A DNA stretch of 64,000 bases from Nocardioides donggukensis. Lineage in GTDB: Bacteria; Actinomycetota; Actinomycetes; Propionibacteriales; Nocardioidaceae. Location of the stretch: assembly GCF_014842875.1 (NCBI RefSeq), contig NZ_JACYXZ010000001.1, positions 1,054,001 to 1,118,000 of the forward strand, given 5' to 3'. Shown here piece by piece: positions 54,425 through 63,073 of the stretch. The position numbers and the translations under genes are program-made. The notes below the pieces were generated by a model that did no database searches, was not told where the DNA came from, and saw only the letters and a program-made list of their open reading frames with translations. Numbering within the stretch: the stretch's first letter is position 1; each line of letters starts with the position of its first letter.

Positions 54425-55836
54425 GCGCCGCGCGGGCCGGCGTACGCCGGGGCGGATCGGCCCTGGCCCACGCCGAGCCGAGGGTCTTCTGGCTCGACGA
54501 CCCGGCCCGCCCCGAGCCGCTGCCGCCGCTGGTCGGCGCCCGGCAGGCGGACCTGGTGGTCGTCGGCGGCGGCTACACCGGCCTCTGGACCGCCCTGCTG
54601 GCCCGGCAGCGGCACCCCGATCGCTCCGTGCTCCTGCTGGAGGCCGGGCGCTGCGGCGACCAGGCCAGTGGCCGCAACGGCGGGTTCGTCTCGGCCAGCC
54701 TGACCCACGGCTTCGGCAACGGGTCGGCCAGGTGGCCCGAGGAGCTCGCGGAGCTGGACCGGATCGGGGCCGCCAACCTCCGCGCGATCGGCACCGCCGT
54801 GCGCGAGCACGGGATCGACTGCGGGTGGGAGGAGACCGGCGAGCTCACGGTGGCCACCGAGCCGCACCACCTGACCGAGCTGGCCGGGCTCGCCGGGCAG
54901 ATGCGGGCGGCCGGTCACGACGTTCGGCTGCTCGACGCGGGCCAGGCCCGCGCCGTGCTCGACTCCCCGACCTATCTCGGGGCGATGCACGAGCCGGACG
55001 GCACCGCGCTGGTGGAGCCCGCGCGGCTGGCCTGGGGCCTGCGTCGTGCCTGTCTCGAGGCGGGAGTCACGATCTGCGAGGGCAGCCCGGCCCTCGGGCT
55101 CGACGACGACCGCGGCCCGGTGCTGCGCACCGCCCACGGCCGGGTCCGGGCGGGCCGGGTGGCGCTGGCCACCAACGCCTTCCCGTCGCTGCTGCGACGA
55201 CTGCGGCTGATGACGGTCCCGGTCTACGACCACGTCCTGGTGACCGAGCCGCTCTCCTCCGAGCAGCGCTCCGCGATCGGCTGGGCCGGGCGGCAGGGCG
55301 TGGGGGACGCCGCGAACCTGTTCCACTACTACCGCCTCACCCGCGACGACCGGATCCTGTGGGGCGGCTACGACGCCGTCTACCACTTCGGGTCCCGCAT
55401 CGCCCGGAGCCTGGAGCAGAACGCGGCCACCCACGCGCTGCTGGCCGAGCACTTCTTCGACACCTTCCCGCAGCTGGACGGGCTCGGGTTCACCCACCGG
55501 TGGGGCGGCGTGATCGACACCTGCACCCGCTTCGCCCCGTTCTTCGGCACCGCCCGCGGCGGACGGATCGGCTACGCGCTCGGCTACACCGGCCTCGGGG
55601 TGGCGGCGACCAGGTTCGGTGCGCAGGTCATGCTGGACCTGCTCGAGGGCGAGGACACCGAGCGCACCCGGCTCAGGCTGGTCGGGGAGCGGCCGGTGCC
55701 GTTCCCACCCGAGCCGGCCCGGTGGGCCGGCGTCCAGCTCACGCGCTGGTCGATGGCCCGCGCGGACCGGCACGGCGGCCGGCCCAACCTGTGGCTGCGG
55801 GCGCTGGACCGGCTGGGCCTGGGCTTCGACTCCTGA
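54421..55836 (+). CDS. FAD-dependent amine oxidoreductase (PuuB-like)
   Basis: A 471-residue DAO-family flavoenzyme. The N-terminus VFWLDDPARPEPLPPL precedes the FAD fold DLVVVGGGYTGLWTALLA; QASGRNGGFVSASL and the C-terminal GYALGYTGLGVAATRFGAQ complete the FAD site. PuuB-like enzymes oxidise gamma-glutamylputrescine or free polyamines to aldehydes. GTG 54421 overlaps potC, so import and oxidation are co-expressed. No PuuA ligase is seen in the window, so the substrate may be a free amine. Confidence 0.88.
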   Translation: MSAARAGVRRGGSALAHAEPRVFWLDDPARPEPLPPLVGARQADLVVVGGGYTGLWTALLARQRHPDRSVLLLEAGRCGDQASGRNGGFVSASLTHGFGNGSARWPEELAELDRIGAANLRAIGTAVREHGIDCGWEETGELTVATEPHHLTELAGLAGQMRAAGHDVRLLDAGQARAVLDSPTYLGAMHEPDGTALVEPARLAWGLRRACLEAGVTICEGSPALGLDDDRGPVLRTAHGRVRAGRVALATNAFPSLLRRLRLMTVPVYDHVLVTEPLSSEQRSAIGWAGRQGVGDAANLFHYYRLTRDDRILWGGYDAVYHFGSRIARSLEQNAATHALLAEHFFDTFPQLDGLGFTHRWGGVIDTCTRFAPFFGTARGGRIGYALGYTGLGVAATRFGAQVMLDLLEGEDTERTRLRLVGERPVPFPPEPARWAGVQLTRWSMARADRHGGRPNLWLRALDRLGLGFDS

Positions 55837-55881
55837 ACAGCGACGAGACCGACACCGCACGACCGGAAGGGAAGGGCCGAC

Positions 55882-57405
55882 ATGGACGAGCCGATCATCG
55901 GGGGCTGGCACGACGGCGCGCCGTGGCAGGGTGAGGGGTCGGGACCCGGCACCAGGTACGGCGACGTGCACGACCCGGCCACCGGGAGGCGCACCGCACG
56001 GGTCGCCTTCGCCGGCACCGCCGACGTCGGCCGGGTCGTGGCCCGGGCCGAGGTCGCCGGCCGCGAGTGGGGAGCGGCGTCGGTGACCCGACGGACCCAG
56101 GTGATGTTCGGGTTCCGGGAGGCCCTGCACCGGCGCCGCGAGGAGATTGCGGCCGTGATCACCGCCGAGCACGGCAAGGTGCTCGACGACGCGCTGGGCG
56201 AGGTGCAGCGCGGGCTCGAGGTCGCGGAGTTCGCCTGCGGGGCACCGCACCTGCTCAAGGGATCGTTCAGCCACGAGGTGTCAGGGGGCATCGACGTGCA
56301 CTCGATCCGGCAGCCGGTGGGGGTGGTGGCGGTGATCTCGCCGTTCAACTTCCCCGCGATGGTGCCCCTGTGGTTCGTCCCGCTGGCGATCGCGGCCGGC
56401 AACGCCGTCGTGCTCAAGCCCAGTGAGAAGGACCCCTCAGCGTCGCTGCTGCTGGCCGAGTGCTGGGCGGAGGCCGGCCTGCCCGCAGGGGTCTTCAACG
56501 TCGTGCAGGGCGACAAGGAGGCCGTCGACGCCCTGCTGGTGCACCCGGACGTGCAGGCGGTCTCCTTCGTCGGCTCGACGCCCATCGCCCGCTACGTCTA
56601 CGAGACCGCGACCGCGCACGGCAAGCGGGTGCAGGCCCTCGGTGGCGCCAAGAACCACATGGTGGTGCTCCCCGACGCCGACCTCGAGGCCGCCGCCGAC
56701 GCCGCCGTCAACGCCGGGTTCGGCTCGGCGGGGGAGCGGTGCATGGCGGTCTCCGTGCTGGTCGCCGTGGACCCGGTCGGCGACGACCTGGTGCCGATGA
56801 TCGCGAAGCGGATGTCGACCCTGCGGGTCGGCGACGGTCGGGGGGAGGCCGACATGGGCCCCCTGGTCACCGGCGCGCACCGGGACCGGGTCGCCTCCTA
56901 CCTCGATGCCGGCACCGAGGCCGGCGCCGAGCTCGTGGTCGACGGCCGGGACCTCATGGGCGACCGAGCCGCCGATGACGAGACCGCCGACGGCTTCTGG
57001 CTGGGCCCGACGCTCTTCGACCGGGTGCGGCCCGGGATGTCGGTCTACGACGACGAGATCTTCGGGCCGGTGCTGTCGGTGGTCCGGGTCGAGTCCTACG
57101 ACGCGGCCCTGGACCTGGTGAACGCGAACCCGCACGGCAACGGCACCGCCATCTTCACCCGCGACGGCGGCGCCGCCCGGCGCTACCAGCAGGAGGTGCA
57201 GGTGGGGATGGTCGGCGTCAACGTCCCGGTGCCGGTGCCCATGGCCTACTACTCGTTCGGCGGCTGGAAGGCCTCCCTCTTCGGGGACACCCACGCGCAC
57301 GGCACCGAGGGCGTGCACTTCTACACCCGCGGCAAGGTGGTCACCTCGCGCTGGCCGGACCCGGGCACCGGTGGCATCGACCTCGGGTTCCCCCGGCACG
57401 ACTGA
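55882..57405 (+). CDS. mmsA: CoA-acylating (methyl)malonate-semialdehyde dehydrogenase
   Basis: A 507-residue aldehyde dehydrogenase of the MmsA type, with the nucleophile C287 in GSAGERCMAVS, the MmsA hallmark. ISPFNFPAMVPLWFVPLAIA and QALGGAKNHMVVLPDAD (lacking the usual general-base Glu) are also typical. Reaction: malonate or methylmalonate semialdehyde plus CoA and NAD to acetyl- or propionyl-CoA. In this cluster it probably finishes beta-alanine breakdown from the aminopropyl part of spermidine. AAGGGAAGGG precedes ATG 55882. Confidence 0.92.
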   Translation: MDEPIIGGWHDGAPWQGEGSGPGTRYGDVHDPATGRRTARVAFAGTADVGRVVARAEVAGREWGAASVTRRTQVMFGFREALHRRREEIAAVITAEHGKVLDDALGEVQRGLEVAEFACGAPHLLKGSFSHEVSGGIDVHSIRQPVGVVAVISPFNFPAMVPLWFVPLAIAAGNAVVLKPSEKDPSASLLLAECWAEAGLPAGVFNVVQGDKEAVDALLVHPDVQAVSFVGSTPIARYVYETATAHGKRVQALGGAKNHMVVLPDADLEAAADAAVNAGFGSAGERCMAVSVLVAVDPVGDDLVPMIAKRMSTLRVGDGRGEADMGPLVTGAHRDRVASYLDAGTEAGAELVVDGRDLMGDRAADDETADGFWLGPTLFDRVRPGMSVYDDEIFGPVLSVVRVESYDAALDLVNANPHGNGTAIFTRDGGAARRYQQEVQVGMVGVNVPVPVPMAYYSFGGWKASLFGDTHAHGTEGVHFYTRGKVVTSRWPDPGTGGIDLGFPRHD

Positions 57406-57410
57406 CCGGC

Positions 57411-58787
57411 TCAGATCATGCTCGACGCCTTCTCCAGCACCACCCGCAGGATCTGCTCGATCTCGTCGAAGTGCTCCTGGTCGCAGATCAGCGGCGGGGC
57501 CAGCTGGACGACCGGGTCGCCCCGGTCGTCGGCCCGGCAGTAGAGGCCCTCGTCCAGCAGGGCCTTCGACAGGTAGCCGCGCAGCAGCTTCTCGGCCTCG
57601 TCGTGGTCGAAGGTCTCCTTGGTCGCCTTGTCCTTGACCAGCTCGATGCCGTAGAAGAACCCCGCGCCCCGCACGTCGCCGACGATCGGCAGGTCGCCCA
57701 GCCTCTCGAGCGTGCTGCGGAAGGCGTCCTCGTTGGCCCGGACCCCCTCCAGGACCTTCTCGTTCTCGAAGATGTCGAGGTTCGCCATCGCCACCGCCGT
57801 GGACACCGGGTGCCCGCCGAAGGTGTAGCCGTGGGCGAACGACTCGTGGCCGTGGTGGAAGGGCTCCATGAGGCGGTCGGTCGTGATCATCGCGCCGAGC
57901 GGGGAGTAGCCCGAGGTCAGCCCCTTCGCGCAGGTGATGATGTCGGGCTGGTAGCCGTAGCGCTCGGCGCCGAACATGTACCCGAGCCGGCCGAACGCGC
58001 AGATCACCTCGTCGGAGACCAGCAGCACGTCGTACTCGTCGCAGATCTCCCGGACCCGCTCGAAGTACCCGGGCGGGGGCGGGAAGCAGCCGCCGGAGTT
58101 CTGCACCGGCTCCAGGAAGACCGCGGCGACGGTGTCCGGGCCCTCGAACTCGATCGCCTCGGCGATCCGGTCCGCGGCCCACCGGCCGAAGGCCCGCTCG
58201 TCGTCGGCGTGCGCGGGCGCGCGGTAGAAGTTCGTGTTCGGCACCCGGAACGTCGAGGGCACCAACGGCTCGAACGGCGCCTTCATCCCCGGCAGCCCGG
58301 TGATCGACAGCGCGCCCTGGGGGGTGCCGTGATAGGCGATGGCGCGGCTGATCACCTTGTGCTTGGTGTGCTTGCCGGTCATCTTGAAGTACTGCTTGGC
58401 CAGCTTCCAGGCGCTCTCCACTGCCTCGCCGCCGCCGGTGGTGAAGAAGACCCGGTTCAGGTCGCCGGGGGCGTAGCCGGCCACCCGCTCGGCGAGCTCG
58501 ATGGCCGTGGGGTGGGCGTAGGACCACAGCGGCATGAACGCCAGCTCCCGGGCCTGCTTCGCGGCGGCGTCCGCGAGCTCGACGCGGCCGTGGCCGAGCT
58601 GGCTCACGAACAGCCCGGACAGCCCGTCCAGGTAGCGCTTCCCCTGGTCGTCGTAGAGGTAGGCGCCCTCCCCGCGGGCGATCACCGGCACGTCCTGGGT
58701 GGCGTAGGTGGAGTGCCGGGTGAAGTGCATCCAGAGGTGGTCCTTGGCGGCCTGCTGGAGTCGGTCGTGCGTGGGGTGCTGGTCCAT
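57411..58787 (-). CDS. Class III omega-aminotransferase (putrescine/beta-alanine:pyruvate type)
   Basis: A 458-residue PLP enzyme. LYDDQGKRYLDGLSGLFVSQLGHG, FTTGGGEAVESAWKLAKQY, the PLP Asp in LLVSDEVICAFGRLG, and the Schiff-base Lys in TCAKGLTSGYSPLGA are family features. Likely substrates in context are putrescine or beta-alanine with pyruvate. Start at 58787 has AGGA eight bases upstream; 58796 is possible. It is convergent with mmsA (5-base gap) and divergent from speB, sharing its promoter gap. Confidence 0.88.
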   Translation of the reverse strand: MDQHPTHDRLQQAAKDHLWMHFTRHSTYATQDVPVIARGEGAYLYDDQGKRYLDGLSGLFVSQLGHGRVELADAAAKQARELAFMPLWSYAHPTAIELAERVAGYAPGDLNRVFFTTGGGEAVESAWKLAKQYFKMTGKHTKHKVISRAIAYHGTPQGALSITGLPGMKAPFEPLVPSTFRVPNTNFYRAPAHADDERAFGRWAADRIAEAIEFEGPDTVAAVFLEPVQNSGGCFPPPPGYFERVREICDEYDVLLVSDEVICAFGRLGYMFGAERYGYQPDIITCAKGLTSGYSPLGAMITTDRLMEPFHHGHESFAHGYTFGGHPVSTAVAMANLDIFENEKVLEGVRANEDAFRSTLERLGDLPIVGDVRGAGFFYGIELVKDKATKETFDHDEAEKLLRGYLSKALLDEGLYCRADDRGDPVVQLAPPLICDQEHFDEIEQILRVVLEKASSMI

Positions 58788-58823
58788 GGGGGCCATCCTG
58801 CCCGGCAAGCATCCCGGGAGCAA

Positions 58824-58866
58824 GTGAATCCGTGGTGAAATCGGAGAATGAGTGCGGATTCCGTGG
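58824..58866. promoter_or_regulatory. Polyamine-region operator motifs in the aminotransferase-speB gap
   Basis: Two direct copies: GTGAATCCGTGGTG (58824-58837) and GATTCCGTGG (58857-58866), cores 31 bases apart, about three helical turns. GAATCCG (58826-58832) and CGGATTC (58855-58861) also form an inverted repeat. The first copy shares CAAGTGA-N-TCCGTGGTG with the minus-strand copy before potD. Confidence 0.55.
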
Positions 58867-58907
58867 CTTCGATCGCCTTCGGGTGCTCGAACTGGTAGGA
58901 ATCGAGG

Positions 58908-59909
58908 ATGACCCGCTACGGCTCGCAGTTCGGCCCCGACCTCACCTTCCTCGGCGTCGACGCCGTCGACCTCGCCGACCCCGAGGCACTCACCGCGGCC
59001 GACGTCGTCGTCGTGGGCGCGCCCTTCGACGGGGGCACCAGCCACCGCCCCGGCGCCCGGTTCGGACCCCAGGCGATCCGGCAGGCCTGCTACCTGCCGC
59101 AGGACGGCTCGCGGCCGCACCTCGCCCTGCGGGTCGACGCCCTCCAGGACCTCCGGGTGGTCGACGCCGGTGACGTGGAGATGCCGCCGGGGGAGATCGA
59201 GCGGGCCCTGGGCGCCCTCGAGGATGCCGTGCACGCGGTGGCCGCCGCCGGCGCCGTGCCGCTGGTGCTGGGAGGGGACCACTCGATCGCGCTGCCGGAC
59301 GCGACGGGGGTGGCGCGGCACCTCGGCTACGGCCGGGTCTCCATGATCCACTTCGACGCCCACGCCGACACCGGCGACATCGAGTTCGGCTCGCTGTACG
59401 GGCACGGCCAGCCGATGCGCAGGCTGATCGAGTCCGGTGCGCTGCGCGGTGACCGGTTCCTCCAGATGGGCCTGCGCGGCTACTGGCCCGGCCCCGAGAC
59501 CCTGGCCTGGATGGCCGAGCAGGAGATGCGGTCCTACGAGATGACCGAGATCGGCGCCCGGGGCCTGGACGCCTGCCTCGACGAGGCGTTCACGATCGCC
59601 CTCGACGAGTGCGACGCGGTCTTCCTCAGCGTCGATATCGACGTGTGCGACCCCGGGCACGCGCCCGGGACCGGCACCCCGGAGCCCGGCGGGCTGAGCT
59701 CGCGGCAGTTGCTCGACGCGGTCCGCCGGATCTGCCGCGAGCTGCCGGTGGCCGGCATCGACGTGGTCGAGGTCTCCCCGCCCTACGACCATGCCGAGAT
59801 CACCGCCTACCTCGCGAACCGGGTCTGCCTCGAGGCGCTCTCCGGGCTGGCCGCCCGGCGGGTCGGCATCGACCACGACCCGGCCGGTCCGCTGCTGGAG
59901 GGGCGGTGA
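58908..59909 (+). CDS. speB: Agmatinase/guanidinobutyrase-family ureohydrolase
   Basis: A 333-residue arginase-fold enzyme that releases urea from a guanidino compound. Manganese ligands sit in VLGGDHSI, HFDAHADTGD and SVDIDVCDPGHAPGTGTPEPGG. The N-terminal GAPFDGGTSHRPGARFGPQAIR is typical of agmatinase/guanidinobutyrase. Product would be putrescine or 4-aminobutyrate, feeding the surrounding pathway. ATG 58908; TAGGAA at 58896 may be its -10 element. GTGA overlap with the next gene. Confidence 0.9.
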   Translation: MTRYGSQFGPDLTFLGVDAVDLADPEALTAADVVVVGAPFDGGTSHRPGARFGPQAIRQACYLPQDGSRPHLALRVDALQDLRVVDAGDVEMPPGEIERALGALEDAVHAVAAAGAVPLVLGGDHSIALPDATGVARHLGYGRVSMIHFDAHADTGDIEFGSLYGHGQPMRRLIESGALRGDRFLQMGLRGYWPGPETLAWMAEQEMRSYEMTEIGARGLDACLDEAFTIALDECDAVFLSVDIDVCDPGHAPGTGTPEPGGLSSRQLLDAVRRICRELPVAGIDVVEVSPPYDHAEITAYLANRVCLEALSGLAARRVGIDHDPAGPLLEGR

Positions 59910-61525
59910 CCCGCACCGTCTTCCGCGGCGGCGGGCTGTTCGACGGCTTCACGCACCGTCCCGGTCACGGCCTGGCGGTGGCCGACGGCCGGATCACCCA
60001 GGTGCGGCCGGACGCGGACCTCGAGGTGTCCGGTGCCACCGTGGTCGACCTGGCCGGTGGCCTGGTCGTGCCCGGGTTCGTCGACGCCCACGTCCACCCG
60101 GTGCAGGGCGGGCTCGAGCGGATCCGGTGCGACCTCTCCGAGGCGCAGACCCGAGCCGACTACCTCCGAGCCGTCGGGGAGTACGCCGCCGCGCACCCCG
60201 AGCTGCCCTGGATCCTCGGGGGCGGCTGGGCGATGGCGGCCTTCCCCGGCGGCACCCCCACCGCCGCGGACCTCGACTCGGTGGTGCCGGACCGGCCGGT
60301 GTTCCTGCCGAACCGGGACCACCACGGGGCCTGGGTGAACACCGTCGCGCTGCGGGTCGCCGGCGTCGGGCCGGGCACCGCCGACCCGCCGCACGGCCGG
60401 ATCGAGCGGGATGCCGACGGCGTGCCCTCGGGGACCCTGCACGAGGGTGCGATGGCGCTGGTCGCCGCCCATGTGCCGGCGACCGGCGACGAGGAGTACC
60501 ACCGCGCCCTCCTGGCCGGTCAGGAGCACCTGCACTCGCTGGGCATCACCGGCTGGCAGGACGCGATCCTCGGTGCGTACGCCGGCATGGACGACGTGTC
60601 GCGGTTCTACCTGCGGGCGGCTCGGAGCGGCGACCTCACCGGTCACGTCGTCGGGGCGCTGTGGTGGGACCGGGACCGCGGCGAGGAGCAGGTCCCCGAG
60701 CTGGTGGAGCGTCGGGCGGCGTTCGACCACCCGCGGTTCCGCGCCACCTCGGTGAAGATCATGCAGGACGGGGTCGCCGAGAACGGGACGGCCGCGCTCT
60801 CGGCGCCGTACCTCGACCGCTGCGGGCACGCCGGCCGGAACCGGGGGCACTCCTTCGTCGAGGCGGCCGCGCTGCGCTCGGCCGTGCGCCGACTGGACGC
60901 CGAGGGCTTCCAGGTCCACGTCCACTGCATCGGGGACCGTGCGGTGCGCGAGACGCTGGACGCGTTCGACGGGCTGGACCGCCGCGCCGACCTCCGCCAC
61001 CACATCGCGCACCTGCAGGTGGTGCGGCCCGACGACGTGGCACGCTTCGCCGCGCTCGGGGTCACCGCGAACATGCAGGCCCTGTGGGCCTGCCTCGACG
61101 ACCAGATGACCGAGCTCACGCTGCCGTTCCTCGGTCCGGAGCGGTCCACCTGGCAGTACCCGTTCGGCGCGCTGGCCCGGGCCGGTGCGGCGCTGGCCTG
61201 CGGCAGCGACTGGCCGGTGAGCACCCCGGACCCGCTCGCGGCGCTGCACGTGGCCGTCAACCGCTGGGCGCACGGCGAGCCGGGGCGGGCCGGCTCGGAG
61301 CCGTTCCTGCCCGAGCAGGCGCTCAGCGCCGAGCAGGCGTTCGCCGCCTACACCTCCGGGTCGGCCCGGCTGAACCACCGGGACGACGCCGGCGTGCTAC
61401 GTATCGGGGCGGTCGCCGACCTCGCGGTGCTCGACCGCGACCCGCTGGCCGGGCCGACCGCCGAGATCGGCGCCGCCACGGTGCGGTCCACCTGGGTCGA
61501 CGGAATGCCGGTCTTCGAAGCCTGA
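59906..61525 (+). CDS. YtcJ/NfdA-like amidohydrolase
   Basis: A 539-residue amidohydrolase_3 family protein: VVPGFVDAHVHPVQGG (HxH metal site), VKIMQDGVAENGTAALSAPY (metal Lys region), FQVHVHCIGDRAVRETLD, HHIAHLQVVRP and CGSDWPVSTPDPLAAL (metal Asp). Family members hydrolyse N-substituted formamides or amides. Translationally coupled to speB (GTG 59906), so its substrate is probably an amide or acylated intermediate of the guanidino/polyamine route; this is inference. Confidence 0.88.
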   Translation: MTRTVFRGGGLFDGFTHRPGHGLAVADGRITQVRPDADLEVSGATVVDLAGGLVVPGFVDAHVHPVQGGLERIRCDLSEAQTRADYLRAVGEYAAAHPELPWILGGGWAMAAFPGGTPTAADLDSVVPDRPVFLPNRDHHGAWVNTVALRVAGVGPGTADPPHGRIERDADGVPSGTLHEGAMALVAAHVPATGDEEYHRALLAGQEHLHSLGITGWQDAILGAYAGMDDVSRFYLRAARSGDLTGHVVGALWWDRDRGEEQVPELVERRAAFDHPRFRATSVKIMQDGVAENGTAALSAPYLDRCGHAGRNRGHSFVEAAALRSAVRRLDAEGFQVHVHCIGDRAVRETLDAFDGLDRRADLRHHIAHLQVVRPDDVARFAALGVTANMQALWACLDDQMTELTLPFLGPERSTWQYPFGALARAGAALACGSDWPVSTPDPLAALHVAVNRWAHGEPGRAGSEPFLPEQALSAEQAFAAYTSGSARLNHRDDAGVLRIGAVADLAVLDRDPLAGPTAEIGAATVRSTWVDGMPVFEA

Positions 61526-61573
61526 GCGGCCTCCGTCTGCCGATCTCGACATTCGGAGTCCCGATCCACTACA

Positions 61574-61598
61574 GATTCCGTGGCGCGAGGGCTAGGCT
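61574..61598 (+). promoter_or_regulatory. Operator motif and -10 element before the aldehyde dehydrogenase gene
   Basis: GATTCCGTGG (61574-61583), identical to the core before potD and speB, ends nine bases before TAGGCT (61593-61598), the likely -10 box. The motif covers the -35/spacer region, a position suited to repression. Confidence 0.55.
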
Positions 61599-61636
61599 CC
61601 TGCGGACAGGCACACGATCCGGGATGGGGACTTGGC

Positions 61637-63070
61637 ATGGCTGACACGACCTTCCGCAACGTCATCGACGGCTCGCTGGTGGACAGCGCCTCGGGGGAGA
61701 CCTACGACGTGCTCGACCCGACGACGGGCGAGGTCTACGCCACCGCCCCCATGTCCGGCCCCGAGGACGTGGACCGCGCCTACCGGGCCGCGGAGCGGGC
61801 CTTCGAGGGGTGGGGGGAGACCACGCCCGCGGAGCGTCAGCTCGCCCTGCTCCGGATCGCGGACGCGCTCGAGAAGCGGTCCCGCGAGTTCGTGGACGTC
61901 GAGTCGCGCGACACCGGCAAGCCGATCGGGTTCACGATCGAGGAGGAGCTGCCGCCGGCCATCGACCAGATCCGCTTCTTCGCCGGTGCGGCGCGGGTGC
62001 TCGAGGGCAAGGCCGGCGGCGAGTACCTCAAGGACCACACCTCCTACGTCCGCCGTGAGCCGATCGGGGTGGTCGGCCAGGTGACGCCGTGGAACTACCC
62101 GCTGATGATGATGGTCTGGAAGATCGCCCCGGCCCTGGCGGCGGGCAACTGCCTGGTGCTCAAGCCCAGCGACACCACCCCGGCCTCGACCACGCTGTTC
62201 GCGGAGATGGTGCAGGAGTTCCTGCCGCCGGGGGTCTTCAACGTGGTCACCGGGGACCGGGACACCGGCCGGGCCCTGGTGGAGCATCCGGTGCCGCAGC
62301 TGGTGGCGATCACCGGGTCGGTCCGGGCCGGCCGGGAGGTGGCCCGCTCCGGGGCCGACGGGCTCAAGCGGGTGCACCTGGAGCTCGGGGGCAAGGCGCC
62401 GGTCGTCGTCTTCGACGACGCCGACGTCGCCGCGGCCGCCGAGGGCATCGCCGCCGCCGGCTACTTCAACGCCGGCCAGGACTGCACCGCGGCCACCCGG
62501 GTGCTCGCCGGGCCCGGGGTGCACGACGACTTCGTGGCCGCCCTCACCGAGCAGGCCCGGGGCACGAGGACCGGGATGCCCGACGACGAGGACGTCCTCT
62601 ACGGACCGCTCAACAACGCGACCCAGCTCGACCACGTCTCCGGGATGGTCGACCGGCTGCCCGACCACGCGACGGTCGCCGCCGGAGGCCGCCGCCAGGG
62701 GGAGTCGGGCTACTTCTACGAGCCGACGGTGCTCTCCGGCCTGCGCCAGGACGACGAGCAGATCCAGACCGAGATCTTCGGCCCGGTGATCACCGTGCAG
62801 CGGTTCAGCGACGAGGGCGAGGCGCTGCGCTGGGCCAACGGCGTCGAGTACGGCCTGGCGTCCAGCGTGTGGACCAAGGACCACGGCCGGGCGATGCGGA
62901 TGGCCAAGCGGCTCGACTTCGGCGCCGTGTGGATCAACACCCACATCCCGATCGTGGCCGAGATGCCGCACGGCGGCTTCAAGCACTCCGGCTACGGCAA
63001 GGACCTGTCGATGTACGGCCTCGAGGACTACACCCGGGTCAAGCACGTCATGTCCTACATCGGCGAGTAG
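61637..63070 (+). CDS. 4-aminobutyraldehyde/betaine aldehyde-type dehydrogenase
   Basis: A 477-residue NAD(P)-dependent aldehyde dehydrogenase. [20 protein letters not shown], general-base Glu in [12 protein letters not shown] and nucleophile C283 in [11 protein letters not shown]; the GQDCTA form is typical of gamma-aminobutyraldehyde dehydrogenases (PatD-like). It would oxidise the amino-aldehyde from putrescine to 4-aminobutyrate. ATG 61637; in-frame start 61580 would precede the -10 box and is rejected. Followed after three bases by the last gene. Confidence 0.92.
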   Translation: MADTTFRNVIDGSLVDSASGETYDVLDPTTGEVYATAPMSGPEDVDRAYRAAERAFEGWGETTPAERQLALLRIADALEKRSREFVDVESRDTGKPIGFTIEEELPPAIDQIRFFAGAARVLEGKAGGEYLKDHTSYVRREPIGVVGQVTPWNYPLMMMVWKIAPALAAGNCLVLKPSDTTPASTTLFAEMVQEFLPPGVFNVVTGDRDTGRALVEHPVPQLVAITGSVRAGREVARSGADGLKRVHLELGGKAPVVVFDDADVAAAAEGIAAAGYFNAGQDCTAATRVLAGPGVHDDFVAALTEQARGTRTGMPDDEDVLYGPLNNATQLDHVSGMVDRLPDHATVAAGGRRQGESGYFYEPTVLSGLRQDDEQIQTEIFGPVITVQRFSDEGEALRWANGVEYGLASSVWTKDHGRAMRMAKRLDFGAVWINTHIPIVAEMPHGGFKHSGYGKDLSMYGLEDYTRVKHVMSYIGE

Positions 63071-63073
63071 GGC

